Shown here: piece after piece, positions 9,539-18,045 of the stretch
Position numbering within the stretch: the first letter of the stretch is position 1
How the letters are laid out: each line of letters opens with the position of its first letter
Source: Qipengyuania xiamenensis
GTDB lineage: Bacteria; Pseudomonadota; Alphaproteobacteria; Sphingomonadales; Sphingomonadaceae
DNA: 64,000 nt
Assembly: GCF_019711495.1 (NCBI RefSeq)
Contig: NZ_JAIGNM010000003.1
Location: 372,001 to 436,000 of the forward strand
Direction of reading: 5' to 3'
Made by a program: the position numbers and the translations under genes
The notes under the pieces: model-generated
Databases searched by the model: none
Seen by the model: only the letters and a program-made list of their open reading frames with translations
What the model was told of the DNA's origin: nothing

Positions 9539-10537
9539 TTGGCGAGGGTACTGGTAACCGGAGCGGCAGGCTTCATCGGGGCAGCGGTCTCGCATCGCTT
9601 GTGCGCACGCGACGAAGTGCTCGGGATCGACAACCTCAACGACTATTACCAGGTCTCGCTGAAGCATGACCGCGTGGCGCATGTGCGCGAGGCGGCGCCC
9701 GACGCTTTTGCCTTCAAGCAGGTCGATTTCTCCGACTGGGAAGCGCTCTCGGCCGCGCTCGATGGTGAGGCGTTCGACAGCATCGTGCACCTCGGCGCGC
9801 AGGCGGGCGTTCGCTACAGCCTCGAGAACCCGCGCGCCTATGTCGAGGCGAACCTTATGGGCCATGTGAACATGCTCGAGGTGGCAAGGCACCGCGAGTG
9901 CGCGCATATGGTCTATGCGAGCTCGTCCTCGGTCTATGGCGGCAACGACAAGCTGCCCTTCTCGGTAGAGGACCGCGCCGATCACCCGGTCTCGCTCTAT
10001 GCCGCCACCAAGAAGGCGGACGAGCTAATGAGCGAGACTTACGCCCATCTCTACCGCACGCCGCTGACCGGCCTGAGGTTCTTCACCGTCTACGGCCCCT
10101 GGGGTCGGCCCGACATGGCGCTGTGGCTGTTTACCGACGCCATCCTCAACGGCCGCCCGATCAAGGTCTTCAACCAGGGCGAGATGTGGCGCGATTTCAC
10201 CTTCATCGACGATATCGTGAGCGGCGTGGTCGCATGTCTCGACAAGCCTCCGGCGGATGACGGAGCGGAGAAAGCCGGCGGCAGCGTGAAGCCCCACGCG
10301 CTCTACAATATCGGCAATCACCGGAGCGAAAAGCTGACCCGCGTGATCGAACTGATCGAAGACGCTTGCGGCAAGAAGGCCGAGGTCGAGCTCATGCCGA
10401 TGCAGCCGGGCGACGTCGAAAAGACCTATGCGGATATCGACGCGATCCAGCGCGACATCGGCTACCAGCCGACCACGAGCATCGAACAGGGCATCCCGCA
10501 ATTTGTGAAGTGGTACCGCGAGTACCACGGGGTCTGA
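9539..10537 (+). CDS. NAD-dependent epimerase, UDP-glucuronate 4-epimerase-like
   Basis: 332 residues of the extended SDR family. The Rossmann motif VTGAAGFIGAA is at the N-terminus, and the catalytic pair is in SLYAATKKADEL (YxxxK). The segments YYQVSLKHDR, GAQAGVRYSLENPRAY and RFFTVYGPWGRPDMA are characteristic of the CapI/LspL group that interconverts UDP-glucuronate and UDP-galacturonate for surface polysaccharide. The start is TTG at 9539, after a GGGGG-containing Shine-Dalgarno stretch. Exact substrate is inferred from family resemblance. It is convergent with wecB, with four bases between the coding ends. Confidence 0.9.
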   Translation: MARVLVTGAAGFIGAAVSHRLCARDEVLGIDNLNDYYQVSLKHDRVAHVREAAPDAFAFKQVDFSDWEALSAALDGEAFDSIVHLGAQAGVRYSLENPRAYVEANLMGHVNMLEVARHRECAHMVYASSSSVYGGNDKLPFSVEDRADHPVSLYAATKKADELMSETYAHLYRTPLTGLRFFTVYGPWGRPDMALWLFTDAILNGRPIKVFNQGEMWRDFTFIDDIVSGVVACLDKPPADDGAEKAGGSVKPHALYNIGNHRSEKLTRVIELIEDACGKKAEVELMPMQPGDVEKTYADIDAIQRDIGYQPTTSIEQGIPQFVKWYREYHGV

Positions 10538-10541
10538 AGCC

Positions 10542-11666
10542 TCAGCTTGTGGCCAACAGATCGCAGATCCTCGCCGCCGACCTGCCGTCGCCATAGGGAT
10601 TGTGTGCGCGCGCCATCGTCGCATAGGCCGCTTCGTCATCGAGCAGGCGTTCGGCTTCGCGCACGATGGTGTCCGTTTCGGTCCCCACGAGCCGCGCGGT
10701 TCCCGCTGCCACGCCCTCGGGCCGCTCGGTCGTCTTGCGCATGACGAGAACCGGCTTGCCGAGCGCGGGCGCTTCTTCCTGCACCCCTCCGCTGTCGGTA
10801 AGGATCACGTGGCTGATAGCGAGCAACCGGGCGAAATGCGGATAATCCAGCGGCTCGATCAGCGCGACATTGTCGAGATCTGAGAGTTCCCTCTCCATCA
10901 CGCTGCGAACGCTGGGATTGGGGTGAACGGGAAAGATAACCGCAACGTCATCACGATTCGCGAGTTCTCTAACCGATTTGGCGATACTGAGCATGCTATC
11001 GCCGAGATTTTCGCGGCGGTGGCTGGTCACGCCGATAATTCGCCTGTCCGCAAAACGCGCTTCGAGACCGGACAGGCCGGCCGCAATAGACGGGTCCTGC
11101 CCAATGCGTTCCGTCACCCAATCCAGCGCATCGATCACGGTATTGCCCGTCACATGGATGCTGGCAGGCGAGACATTCTCGCCAAGCAGGGCATCGGCGC
11201 TGGCCTGCGTCGGCGCACAGTGGAGGCGGGCGATTGCGCCGACCATCTTGCGGTTTGCCTCTTCGGGCCAGGGATGGTTGAGATCGCCGCTGCGAAGCCC
11301 GGCCTCGACATGGCAGACCCGAATCTTGCGGTAATGCGCGGCGAGAGCGCCTGCGAGAACGCTGGTCGTATCGCCCTGCACCACGACCCAATCGGGCCGC
11401 TCCTTGTCCAGAACCCGACCGATCCCCGTCAGCGCACGGGCCGTCAGTTCGTCGAGCGACTGGTTGGCGGTCATCAGGTCGAGATCGTGATCCGGCTCTA
11501 TCCCCGCAATAGCGAGCACCTGGTCGAGCATGTCGCGGTGCTGCGCCGTAACGCAGACGCGGCTTTCGAAGCGGTCATCCGCCTCGAGCGCATGGATTAG
11601 CGGGAACAGCTTGATTGCCTCGGGACGCGTGCCGAAGACGGTGACAACCCTGATCTTTCCCCCCAT
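10542..11666 (-). CDS. wecB: UDP-N-acetylglucosamine 2-epimerase (non-hydrolysing)
   Basis: 374 residues, the family length. It interconverts UDP-GlcNAc and UDP-ManNAc, precursor for ManNAc-containing surface polysaccharides. Diagnostic segments are FGTRPEAIK near the N-terminus, VQGDTTSVLAGAL, HVEAGLRSGD, EEANRK, TSHRRENLG, and SDSGGVQEEAPALGKPVLVMR in the C-terminal GT-B-like domain. It starts at the ATG at 11666 and stands alone on the strand. Together with the neighbouring UDP-glucuronate epimerase it suggests nucleotide-sugar supply for an envelope polysaccharide assembled elsewhere. Confidence 0.96.
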   Translation of the reverse strand: MGGKIRVVTVFGTRPEAIKLFPLIHALEADDRFESRVCVTAQHRDMLDQVLAIAGIEPDHDLDLMTANQSLDELTARALTGIGRVLDKERPDWVVVQGDTTSVLAGALAAHYRKIRVCHVEAGLRSGDLNHPWPEEANRKMVGAIARLHCAPTQASADALLGENVSPASIHVTGNTVIDALDWVTERIGQDPSIAAGLSGLEARFADRRIIGVTSHRRENLGDSMLSIAKSVRELANRDDVAVIFPVHPNPSVRSVMERELSDLDNVALIEPLDYPHFARLLAISHVILTDSGGVQEEAPALGKPVLVMRKTTERPEGVAAGTARLVGTETDTIVREAERLLDDEAAYATMARAHNPYGDGRSAARICDLLATS

Positions 11667-11709
11667 GGAGAAAGACCTAGCTGCAAATTACGGAATTAAA
11701 AGGAAAATC

Positions 11710-12297
11710 TCAGCCTTCAGGCTGTTCAGCGACCACTTCCGCTTCGGGCTCGGGCAGCGCTTCTTCGTCGGGAGTGGTGCCGGCACGTTCCTTCTCGAGC
11801 CGTTCCATATATTCGCGCTCGATCATTTCGACTTCGGCCTGGGTGCGCTCTGCGTCCTCGTCGATGGTCGACAAGCGCTCTGCGCGCTGTTCGGCGATGA
11901 TTTCGCTGAAGCGGACCGACGAGGCGTTTTCCTTGTCGTCATAGGCCTTGGCGATCAGTTCCTGCGTACAACCGGTAAAGCCGCCAGCGCCGGTGGGCGA
12001 GCAGGACATGATGCCCGACTTGCCGACCATTTCGAGACGCTCGACGCGCTCTGGCCAGGCTTGCGTCTGCGGGCCATCGGTGAAGCGTAGCGCCTGGGGA
12101 ATGCGGAAGCGTTCGCTTTCGGCCTGGCGGGCGCAGACGACGATCTCACCCTCTTCGCCCTGCGGGCATTCGTCGTCGCCGTAGACGATGACCATGTTGT
12201 AGCTTTCATCGCCCGTGTCGACCGGGGTCTGCGCCTGCGCGGGAACGGCAAGGGCTGCGACGCCGATGGCGGAAAGGGCAAGGAGGGACTTGGTCAT
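11710..12297 (-). CDS. secreted sphingomonad-type hypothetical protein
   Basis: 195 residues with a clear Sec signal peptide (MTKSLLALSAIGVAALAVPAQA, cleavage predicted after AQA). The mature part contains GEIVVCARQAESERFRIP, a motif I recognise from many uncharacterised secreted sphingomonad proteins. SCSPTGAGGFTGCTQ adds further cysteines and suggests a disulfide. A charged helical region and an acidic, Pro/Glu-rich tail (PEPEAEVVAEQPEG) follow. No catalytic motif is visible and the function is unknown. The 88-base gap upstream to coq7 probably holds its promoter. Confidence 0.78.
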   Translation of the reverse strand: MTKSLLALSAIGVAALAVPAQAQTPVDTGDESYNMVIVYGDDECPQGEEGEIVVCARQAESERFRIPQALRFTDGPQTQAWPERVERLEMVGKSGIMSCSPTGAGGFTGCTQELIAKAYDDKENASSVRFSEIIAEQRAERLSTIDEDAERTQAEVEMIEREYMERLEKERAGTTPDEEALPEPEAEVVAEQPEG

Positions 12298-12385
12298 GCT
12301 GGGCCTCTTGAATCGGGACGGCGCATTGTGGCGCCTTTCCGGGTGAACTGTCTATGAAGCGAGCGACGAAAGGGCGGCGCCTTCC

Positions 12386-12913
12386 TCAGATACGCTCCGA
12401 AATCCGAATAGCCGCCTTGCACCCCAGCCGGATGATACCGGAGAGCAGCGGATAGGCTGGCGCACGCTCGGCACCGGCGGCAAGCGCCGCATCTCGGTGC
12501 TCGCGCTCGTCCTCGCGGAACTCCTCGATCATCGCGGCGAGTTCGGGATCCTCGTTGGTCGCTTCGAGCTGGTCGAGCTGGTCCGAATAATGCTTGTCGA
12601 TCTCGGTCTCGACTGCGGCGGTGCAGGCCATGGCGGCTTCGGGTCCGATCAGCGCAGTCGCCGCGCCGAGCGCGAAGCCCGCCTTGTCCCAGAACGGCTG
12701 CAGCGCGGTCGGGCGCACGCCGCGCCGCGCCATCAAAGCGTCGAACTTGGCGCGGTGGCCCGCTTCCTGTTCGGCCATGCCTGCGATTTCCGCGGAATCG
12801 GGTGCGCGATCACCCATAACGGCGAGCTGGCCGGCATAAATGCGGGTGGCACCGAATTCACCGGCCTGGTCGACCCGGATCATGCGGGCGATGTGGTCGG
12901 GAGTTTTGGTCAT
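12386..12913 (-). CDS. coq7: demethoxyubiquinone hydroxylase, COQ7-type
   Basis: 175 residues. It is a di-iron hydroxylase of ubiquinone biosynthesis acting at the inner membrane. The ferritin-like iron ligands are visible: the Glu in DQAGEFGATRIYAG, the E-x-x-H in EQEAGHRAKF, a middle Glu in ETEIDKHY and the last E-x-x-H in EDEREHRDAAL. The N-terminal RMIRVDQAGE is the family signature. Its ATG overlaps the dsbB stop by ATGA, so it is translated from the ctpA-dsbB-coq7 transcript or from a promoter within it. Confidence 0.95.
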   Translation of the reverse strand: MTKTPDHIARMIRVDQAGEFGATRIYAGQLAVMGDRAPDSAEIAGMAEQEAGHRAKFDALMARRGVRPTALQPFWDKAGFALGAATALIGPEAAMACTAAVETEIDKHYSDQLDQLEATNEDPELAAMIEEFREDEREHRDAALAAGAERAPAYPLLSGIIRLGCKAAIRISERI

Positions 12914-13389
12914 GCCTTCTCACCCTTGCGAAGGAGGTTGAATATGGCCAGCGCAGCGCCGGTCGAGATCAGGAAATTGAACCCTGCAAGACTAACGCCC
13001 AGGAACGTCCATGGTGCCTCGTCGCAGCGTACGATCGGTGCGTTCATGATCGCGTCGAGCGCGTTCTGCCCCTCGTCCGCTTGCGGGATGGCCGCGCAGG
13101 AAGTCACCCCTTCCCACCAGCCGTACTCGACGCCTGCATGGAACAGCCCGATCAGGCCCGAGGTGAGGATCGCCCCGGCCGCGAGCGCAACCCACAGCCG
13201 CTTGGGCGCGAGGAAGAATCCCATCAGCGCCAGGACCACGGCGGCGAAATGCGGATATCGCTGCCACCAGCACATTTCGCACGGGAACAGGTCGAAGCCG
13301 TATTGCGAGATATAAGCTCCTGCCAGCAGCAGGGCCGGCACGGCGAACGCGATACGCTGCGCAAGGCGCAGGGAGGAAGTCTCTGTCAT
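12910..13389 (-). CDS. dsbB: disulfide bond formation protein B
   Basis: 159 residues with four hydrophobic helices. This inner-membrane quinone reductase reoxidises DsbA. The first catalytic pair is CEMC in LFPCEMCWWQRYPH. The second periplasmic pair is the Cys in GVTSCAAIPQ and the Cys in PIVRCDEAPW. I chose the ATG at 13389 (MTETSSLRLAQRI) because the longer in-frame form starts inside ctpA and adds a non-family stretch. It sits between ctpA and coq7, and the link to coq7 is suggestive because DsbB passes electrons to ubiquinone. Confidence 0.93.
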   Translation of the reverse strand: MTETSSLRLAQRIAFAVPALLLAGAYISQYGFDLFPCEMCWWQRYPHFAAVVLALMGFFLAPKRLWVALAAGAILTSGLIGLFHAGVEYGWWEGVTSCAAIPQADEGQNALDAIMNAPIVRCDEAPWTFLGVSLAGFNFLISTGAALAIFNLLRKGEKA

Positions 13390-13408
13390 TGCGCCAGAAG
13401 CGCTACCG

Positions 13409-14749
13409 TCAGTTCGTCCGGCTGGCAACGGCGCTTGGTGTCGTGCGGCGCAGGTTTTCGAGCGCGTAGTGCAGCTGGAAATCCTCGATGCCCTGCGCTT
13501 CCAGTTGCTCTGCGGTCAGCTGGAAGCGCGGATCGTCGCGCTTGTCGCGCTCCAGATCCTCGTCCTTGAGCCCGATTTCGTTGACGAGATGGCCGCGCAG
13601 GTCGCTCTCGCGCATGCGGAAGCGGCTGCGGGTGGCGAGATCGGGGTCGGACAGCTGCGGGACCGCAATATCCGGACGGATACCGCCTTCCTGCACCGAA
13701 TGGCCCGAGGGCGTGTAATAGCGCGCCGTCGTGAGCTTCAGCGCGGCGCTGCGACCGAGCGGCAGGAGCGACTGGACGCTGCCCTTGCCGAAGCTGCGGT
13801 CGCCCATAATCACCGCGCGGCGGTGGTCCTGCAGTGCACCGGCGACGATTTCGCTGGCCGAGGCCGAGCCTGCGTCGATCAGCACGACCATCGGCAGGCC
13901 TTCGGCGATATCGCCGCGGAATACTGTTTCGGCATCGTAGGTGACCGATTCGCCGCGGGCGCGTCCGCGCTGGGAAACGATCCGGCCCTTGGTCAGGAAC
14001 AGGTCGGAAAGCGCGACCGCTTCGTCGAGCGAACCGCCCGGGTTCGAACGCAGGTCGAGCACGAGGCCGTTGAGGCGGCCGGTCGCCTTGACCTGCAGGT
14101 CCTTCCACGCGGCGTAGACGTCGCTGCCGACGTCGCGCGAGAACTCGTTGACCATGATGTGGCCGATGTTGCCGTCCTTGAGCTCCCAAGTAACCGGCTC
14201 GAGCTCGATCACGCCGCGCGTCACGTCGACTTCGAACGGCTCGTCACGGCCCGGACGGAAGACGGTCAGGCGGATCGAAGTGCCTTCGCGGCCGCGCATG
14301 CGCGAGACCGCTTCGTCGAGTTCGAGGCCGTAAATCAGCTCGCCGTCGAGATGGGTGATGTAGTCGCCTGCCTTGATGCCCGCCTGGTCCGCAGGGCTGC
14401 CGCGGAAGGGCGAGATGATCTTCACCGCGCCATCCTCGCTCACGACCGAAAGGCCGAGGCCCGAATAATTGCCGTCGATCATGGTTTCGAGGCGCTGGAG
14501 GTCCGACCCGTCGAGGAAGGCCGAATGCGGATCAAGTGCCGCCAGCATGCCGTCGATCGCACCGTTGATCAGGACATCGTCCTCGACCGGCTCGACGTAG
14601 CTTGCCTTCACGCGTTCGTAGACCGCGAACAGCTTGCCGAATTCCGGCCCCGCATTGCCATCGACCCGGGCAAGACCGGCGGTGGTCGCGGGGATCAGCG
14701 CGACGGCGGTGACGAGAGCGGCCGAACGGGCCAGGTTAGCGATCTTCAT
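13409..14749 (-). CDS. ctpA: S41 family C-terminal processing peptidase
   Basis: 446 residues with an N-terminal signal peptide, so periplasmic. An N-terminal helical segment is followed by a PDZ domain (around SPADQAGIKAGDYI, which binds the C-terminus of substrates) and the S41 catalytic domain. The catalytic Ser lies in DAGSASASEIVAGAL and the Lys in GDRSFGKGSVQ, the Ser/Lys dyad of the family. The likely role is tail-specific processing of envelope proteins. It is preceded by an EnvC-like factor and followed by dsbB, a cell-envelope cluster. The 121-base upstream gap contains TATAGA on the coding strand as a possible -10. Confidence 0.95.
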   Translation of the reverse strand: MKIANLARSAALVTAVALIPATTAGLARVDGNAGPEFGKLFAVYERVKASYVEPVEDDVLINGAIDGMLAALDPHSAFLDGSDLQRLETMIDGNYSGLGLSVVSEDGAVKIISPFRGSPADQAGIKAGDYITHLDGELIYGLELDEAVSRMRGREGTSIRLTVFRPGRDEPFEVDVTRGVIELEPVTWELKDGNIGHIMVNEFSRDVGSDVYAAWKDLQVKATGRLNGLVLDLRSNPGGSLDEAVALSDLFLTKGRIVSQRGRARGESVTYDAETVFRGDIAEGLPMVVLIDAGSASASEIVAGALQDHRRAVIMGDRSFGKGSVQSLLPLGRSAALKLTTARYYTPSGHSVQEGGIRPDIAVPQLSDPDLATRSRFRMRESDLRGHLVNEIGLKDEDLERDKRDDPRFQLTAEQLEAQGIEDFQLHYALENLRRTTPSAVASRTN

Positions 14750-14870
14750 TGGACGACTTCCTCAAAGGCACTTGGCGACATTCTATAGCGCTTCAGGCGT
14801 GAATGAAAGATGAGCCGATTGGCGCGCCGATGGCCACGCAAATTCGACGAACGTACCGTTTCTGGGCGTC

Positions 14871-16091
14871 TCAGCGCTGGAAATCGAGCGGATTGACCCG
14901 ATTCCCGCCGCGGCGCAGCTCGTATTCGATGCGCGGGCGGCTCGGCGGGGCGAGGCCGAGGGGTGAACCCGCAGTGACCTGCTGGCCGACCTCGACGTCG
15001 AGACGGCCGAGACCGGTGACGAGACTGGTCCAGTTGCCCTCGTGCTCGACGATCAGGATGTTGCCATAGCCCGCATAGGGTCCGGCAAACGCAATGCGGC
15101 CCGGTGCGGGAGCGACGACTTGCGCACCCGGTCGCGGTGCGATTGCGATTCCGGAGGCTCGACCACCACTCGTGTCGGCCTCGCCGAAACCCTCGACCAC
15201 CCGGCCCGCCACGGGGAGCAGGAAGCGGTCGGGAGAATTCGCGCTCGCAGTGGCTCGCGCAGGTACAGGTGCCGTCACGGTGCCGGGATCGGCGGGGCGA
15301 GCGACCGGACCATCGAGCTTTGCAAGACGCGTCCTCAGCGATCCGGCCTGCTCCATCCGGCCGACCAATGCGTCGAGATCGCGGGCTTCTTCGCCCAGTT
15401 CGACGGCCAGTTCCGCCTCGCGATTGGCGCCGCCTGCGGCCTGCCGCGCAAGGATGCGTTCTTTCTCCGCCATGGCGACGACGTCGCGGCGGCGGCTTTC
15501 CAGCCTCGCTTCCGCCTCGCGCCTTTCGGCAAGCACTGCCTGCCGTTCGCTCTCGAGCGCCCTTGCCCGGTCGAGCTCGCCGCGCAGGGCGGCCGTGCGC
15601 TGTCGGACCACCGGAACCGCGCTTTCGAGGACGGCCCTTGTGTGCACGACGTCGCGAAGGCTTCCGGGTTGCAGCGCCGAAAGCACGAGCGGCCGGTTGC
15701 CCATGGCCTGCAGCGCCCCGGTCAGGCGGGCGAGCGGTTCCCGCCGCTCTGCCAACCGCCGGTCGAGCGCGCTGCGCCGTTCTTCGACGAGGGAGAGTTC
15801 CGCCTCCGCCGCGGCGATCCCGGCCTCCGCCTGCTGGACGCGCGCCGCGAGGGCGGCGGCTTGCTGGAGCGCCTGCTGGGCCGCGAGATTCGACTGCTGC
15901 GAGCGTTCCTCGAGCTGTTCGGCGCGAAGGCGAGCATTGCGCTGCTGCTGGCGTGCAATTTCGAGCGCCTCGCGGGCGCTGGCGGTATCCTCCACGCCCG
16001 AAATATCGGTAGAGGTTTGAGCCTCAAGACCCTGAAAAGCCAGCGCTAGTGCTCCACTAAGGGCAAGGCAGGCGATAGCGGCGCGGTTCAT
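14871..16091 (-). CDS. EnvC-like murein hydrolase activator with degenerate LytM domain
   Basis: 406 residues. A signal peptide is followed by a long coiled coil (about residues 35-260, rich in Ala/Arg/Glu/Gln) and a C-terminal M23/LytM fold (about 290-406). The metal ligands of active M23 enzymes are missing. The H-x3-D site is replaced by GRASGIAIA, and the H-x-H near the C-terminus is RIEYELRRG. This matches EnvC, which activates cell-division amidases rather than cutting peptidoglycan itself. It belongs to the leftward nadD-rsfS-rlmH-envC series, starting 18 bases after rlmH. ftsE and ftsX are not in the window. Confidence 0.9.
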   Translation of the reverse strand: MNRAAIACLALSGALALAFQGLEAQTSTDISGVEDTASAREALEIARQQQRNARLRAEQLEERSQQSNLAAQQALQQAAALAARVQQAEAGIAAAEAELSLVEERRSALDRRLAERREPLARLTGALQAMGNRPLVLSALQPGSLRDVVHTRAVLESAVPVVRQRTAALRGELDRARALESERQAVLAERREAEARLESRRRDVVAMAEKERILARQAAGGANREAELAVELGEEARDLDALVGRMEQAGSLRTRLAKLDGPVARPADPGTVTAPVPARATASANSPDRFLLPVAGRVVEGFGEADTSGGRASGIAIAPRPGAQVVAPAPGRIAFAGPYAGYGNILIVEHEGNWTSLVTGLGRLDVEVGQQVTAGSPLGLAPPSRPRIEYELRRGGNRVNPLDFQR

Positions 16092-16109
16092 GACGTCATT
16101 CCTGCATCA

Positions 16110-16532
16110 TTATCCGCTGCGATGGTAGGGGTGACCGGCGATGATCGTCGTCGCGCGATACAGCTGTTCGGCCAGCATGGCACGGGCCAGCAGGTGCGGC
16201 CAGGTGGCCTTGCCGAAGGCGAGGAGCAGGTCCGCATCGCGCCGTTCTTCCTCGGAATGGCCGTCGGCTGCGCCCAGCACGAAGCGGCACTCGCGCATGC
16301 CGTCATCGCGCCAGTGCCCGAGGATTTCGGCGAGCTTCTCGGACGAGAGGTCCTTGCCGCGCTCGTCGAGCAGCACGGTCTTGTAGGGAGTCTGCGGATC
16401 GGGAATACGCCCGCCCGTCTCGGGGAGTTCGGTGAACTTCACCGGCCATGTCAGCCGCTTCTCGTACCGCGCAACGAGATCGGCCTCGGGAGAACGGGCG
16501 ATCTTTCCTCTAGCGATGACATGAAGAAGCAA
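16110..16532 (-). CDS. rlmH: 23S rRNA (pseudouridine1915-N3)-methyltransferase RlmH
   Basis: 140 residues. It is a SPOUT-family SAM enzyme that methylates pseudouridine 1915 in the 70S ribosome. The conserved segments are LLDERGKDLSSE, FVLGAADGHSEEER, and the C-terminal LLARAMLAEQLYRATTIIAGHPYHR that forms the SPOUT knot. The frame is open further upstream, but the family N-terminus (MLLHVIARGKI) begins at a TTG at 16532. An AGGGG Shine-Dalgarno lies seven bases before it, and that decided the start. Confidence 0.94.
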   Translation of the reverse strand: MLLHVIARGKIARSPEADLVARYEKRLTWPVKFTELPETGGRIPDPQTPYKTVLLDERGKDLSSEKLAEILGHWRDDGMRECRFVLGAADGHSEEERRDADLLLAFGKATWPHLLARAMLAEQLYRATTIIAGHPYHRSG

Positions 16533-16632
16533 GAGCAAACCCCTGAAACTCGAAGGTTCCTGGTCACGGCAGTCAGAGGGCGACTGCCCGCCCGCAGGTG
16601 CTCGACGCGACCCGCGTCGAAACAGCACCGAG

Positions 16633-16658
16633 GACGCGCCGACGGAGGTCGGCGCGCA
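16633..16658 (-). other. strong hairpin between rsfS and rlmH without U-tract
   Basis: On the coding strand the arms GCGCGCCGAC and GTCGGCGCG pair with a 4-base loop (plus-strand arms 16634-16643 and 16648-16657). The hairpin lies just after the rsfS stop at 16665. No run of T follows in the direction of transcription, so it is not a standard intrinsic terminator. It may be an RNA processing or stability element separating rsfS from rlmH in a shared transcript. Confidence 0.5.
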
Positions 16659-16664
16659 AAGCTA

Positions 16665-17024
16665 TCACGCTGTGCCGGCCACCGGCGGTGCGTCGCCGAA
16701 CGCCCACATGCGTTCGAGATTGTAGAAACTACGCACTTCGGGGCGGAAGAGGTGAACCACGATGTCGCCGGCATCGAGCAGCACCCAGTCGGCCTGCGGC
16801 AAGCCTTCCAGCTTCACCGGGCCATAGCCGTTCTGCTTGAGCTTCTCGGCAAGTTTCTGCGCGATCGAGGCGACCTGGCGGGTCGAACGACCCGAGGCGA
16901 TCACCATGTAATCGGCAATCGAACTCTTGCCCTCGAGATCGATGGTCACGACCTCCTGGGCCTGGTCGTCGTCGAGCTGGCCGAGCACGAAATCGAGCAG
17001 TTCCTGCTTGTCGGGCTTAGCCAT
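16665..17024 (-). CDS. rsfS: ribosomal silencing factor RsfS
   Basis: 119 residues from the ATG at 17024. RsfS binds uL14 on the large subunit and blocks subunit joining when nutrients are short. Family signatures are LDDDQAQEVVTIDLEGKSSIADYMVIASGRSTRQVASIA, and the later DWVLLDAGDIVVHLFRPE followed by YNLERMW (only short parts are diagnostic). I prefer 17024 because AAGGTGG stands five bases before it. Longer forms from 17084 or 17096 would add a non-conserved 20-24 residue extension and cannot be excluded. It lies between nadD and rlmH, the usual order in this group. Confidence 0.92.
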   Translation of the reverse strand: MAKPDKQELLDFVLGQLDDDQAQEVVTIDLEGKSSIADYMVIASGRSTRQVASIAQKLAEKLKQNGYGPVKLEGLPQADWVLLDAGDIVVHLFRPEVRSFYNLERMWAFGDAPPVAGTA

Positions 17025-17153
17025 GCGTACCACCTTCGCGGTTTCGTTCCCGGATGCAGCCGGGTCTGTATGCGCCTGAGTCATAGGCGATTGCATTACT
17101 CCTGAGTTTGTAGGCCCTTAAGATAGGGTGCATCGTGGAAAGGACAACGCTCG

Positions 17154-17807
17154 TCATGGCGTGGCCGTTTCCTCCTCCGAGGGAATCGGATGGTGTGTCA
17201 CCTGATCTCGCAGGGAAGAACCGGCGTGGCGCGATGCCCAGTCGGGGTCGGCGCGGCGGATGGCCGTGGCCGAACGCGGGTCGGGATCGAAACGCAATGT
17301 CACCAGTGCCGGTGCGCTCCATTCGCCCCTGTGTCGAAAGCTGGAAAGAGGAACCGAAAAGCGCCTCAGCCAGGCCATCGCGGGGCTTGCGACAGCATCC
17401 CCGTCATAGCCGGGCCGCGCGATCACCGCAATCGGCATCGCGTTTGCGATCCCCCGCCAATCGCGCCAGCGGTGGAACTGGGCGAGGTTGTCGGAGCCCA
17501 TCAACCAGAGGAATTCGTGCCGTTTGAAGCGGCGCTTGATCGCCGCGAGCGTGTCGACCGTGTAGCGCGTGTCCAGCTCGCGTTCGATCGCGGTGACCCG
17601 GATCGGCGCCCGCCTGGCCTGCGCCATGGCCGAGGACACGCGGGCCGCGAGCGGCGCCATGCCCTTCTTAGGTTTCAGCGGATTCCCGGGAGAAACGAGC
17701 CACCAGATCTCGTCGAGACCGAGCGCTTCGCGCGCAAACAGCGAGATTCGCCGGTGGCCGCCGTGCGCCGGGTTGAAGCTGCCTCCGAGCAGGCCGATGC
17801 GGCTCAT
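17154..17807 (-). CDS. nadD: nicotinate-nucleotide adenylyltransferase
   Basis: 217 residues. It adenylates nicotinate mononucleotide in NAD synthesis. The N-terminal LLGGSFNPAHGGHRRIS contains the HxGH-type nucleotidyltransferase motif. WLVSPGNPLKP and LMGSDNLAQFHRW bind the nicotinate nucleotide, and RSATAIRR is the C-terminal signature corresponding to SSTxIR. It opens a leftward series nadD-rsfS-rlmH-envC. A 238-base gap to the divergent M23 peptidase holds the promoters of both. Confidence 0.95.
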   Translation of the reverse strand: MSRIGLLGGSFNPAHGGHRRISLFAREALGLDEIWWLVSPGNPLKPKKGMAPLAARVSSAMAQARRAPIRVTAIERELDTRYTVDTLAAIKRRFKRHEFLWLMGSDNLAQFHRWRDWRGIANAMPIAVIARPGYDGDAVASPAMAWLRRFSVPLSSFRHRGEWSAPALVTLRFDPDPRSATAIRRADPDWASRHAGSSLRDQVTHHPIPSEEETATP

Positions 17808-18045
17808 GCGAATCGTGTCGGGCTGTTGCCGGTCATGTTCTCCCGCCTAACAGCGATGCGCCGCCCTGTCAGCGTCGTGGGAACGTTCACGAGTCGCGAG
17901 CGGAAATTAACCTCTTGGCAACTTTTGTGGCGCGCCGATGAACGAAAATTCCGTCTCGGCGAAACGCTTCGTCCCGTCGAAGCATCGACTCGTGGATTCC
18001 ACGGGAACTAGGATTCGATTTCGTTAAGGTTTGCCTCTAGGGCTT

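Noticed and set aside
17895..18040. CtrA-type sites (TTAA-N7-TTAA) in the nadD/M23 gap
   Set aside because: Only half-sites such as TTAACC and GTTAAGG are present; no pair has the required seven-base spacing.
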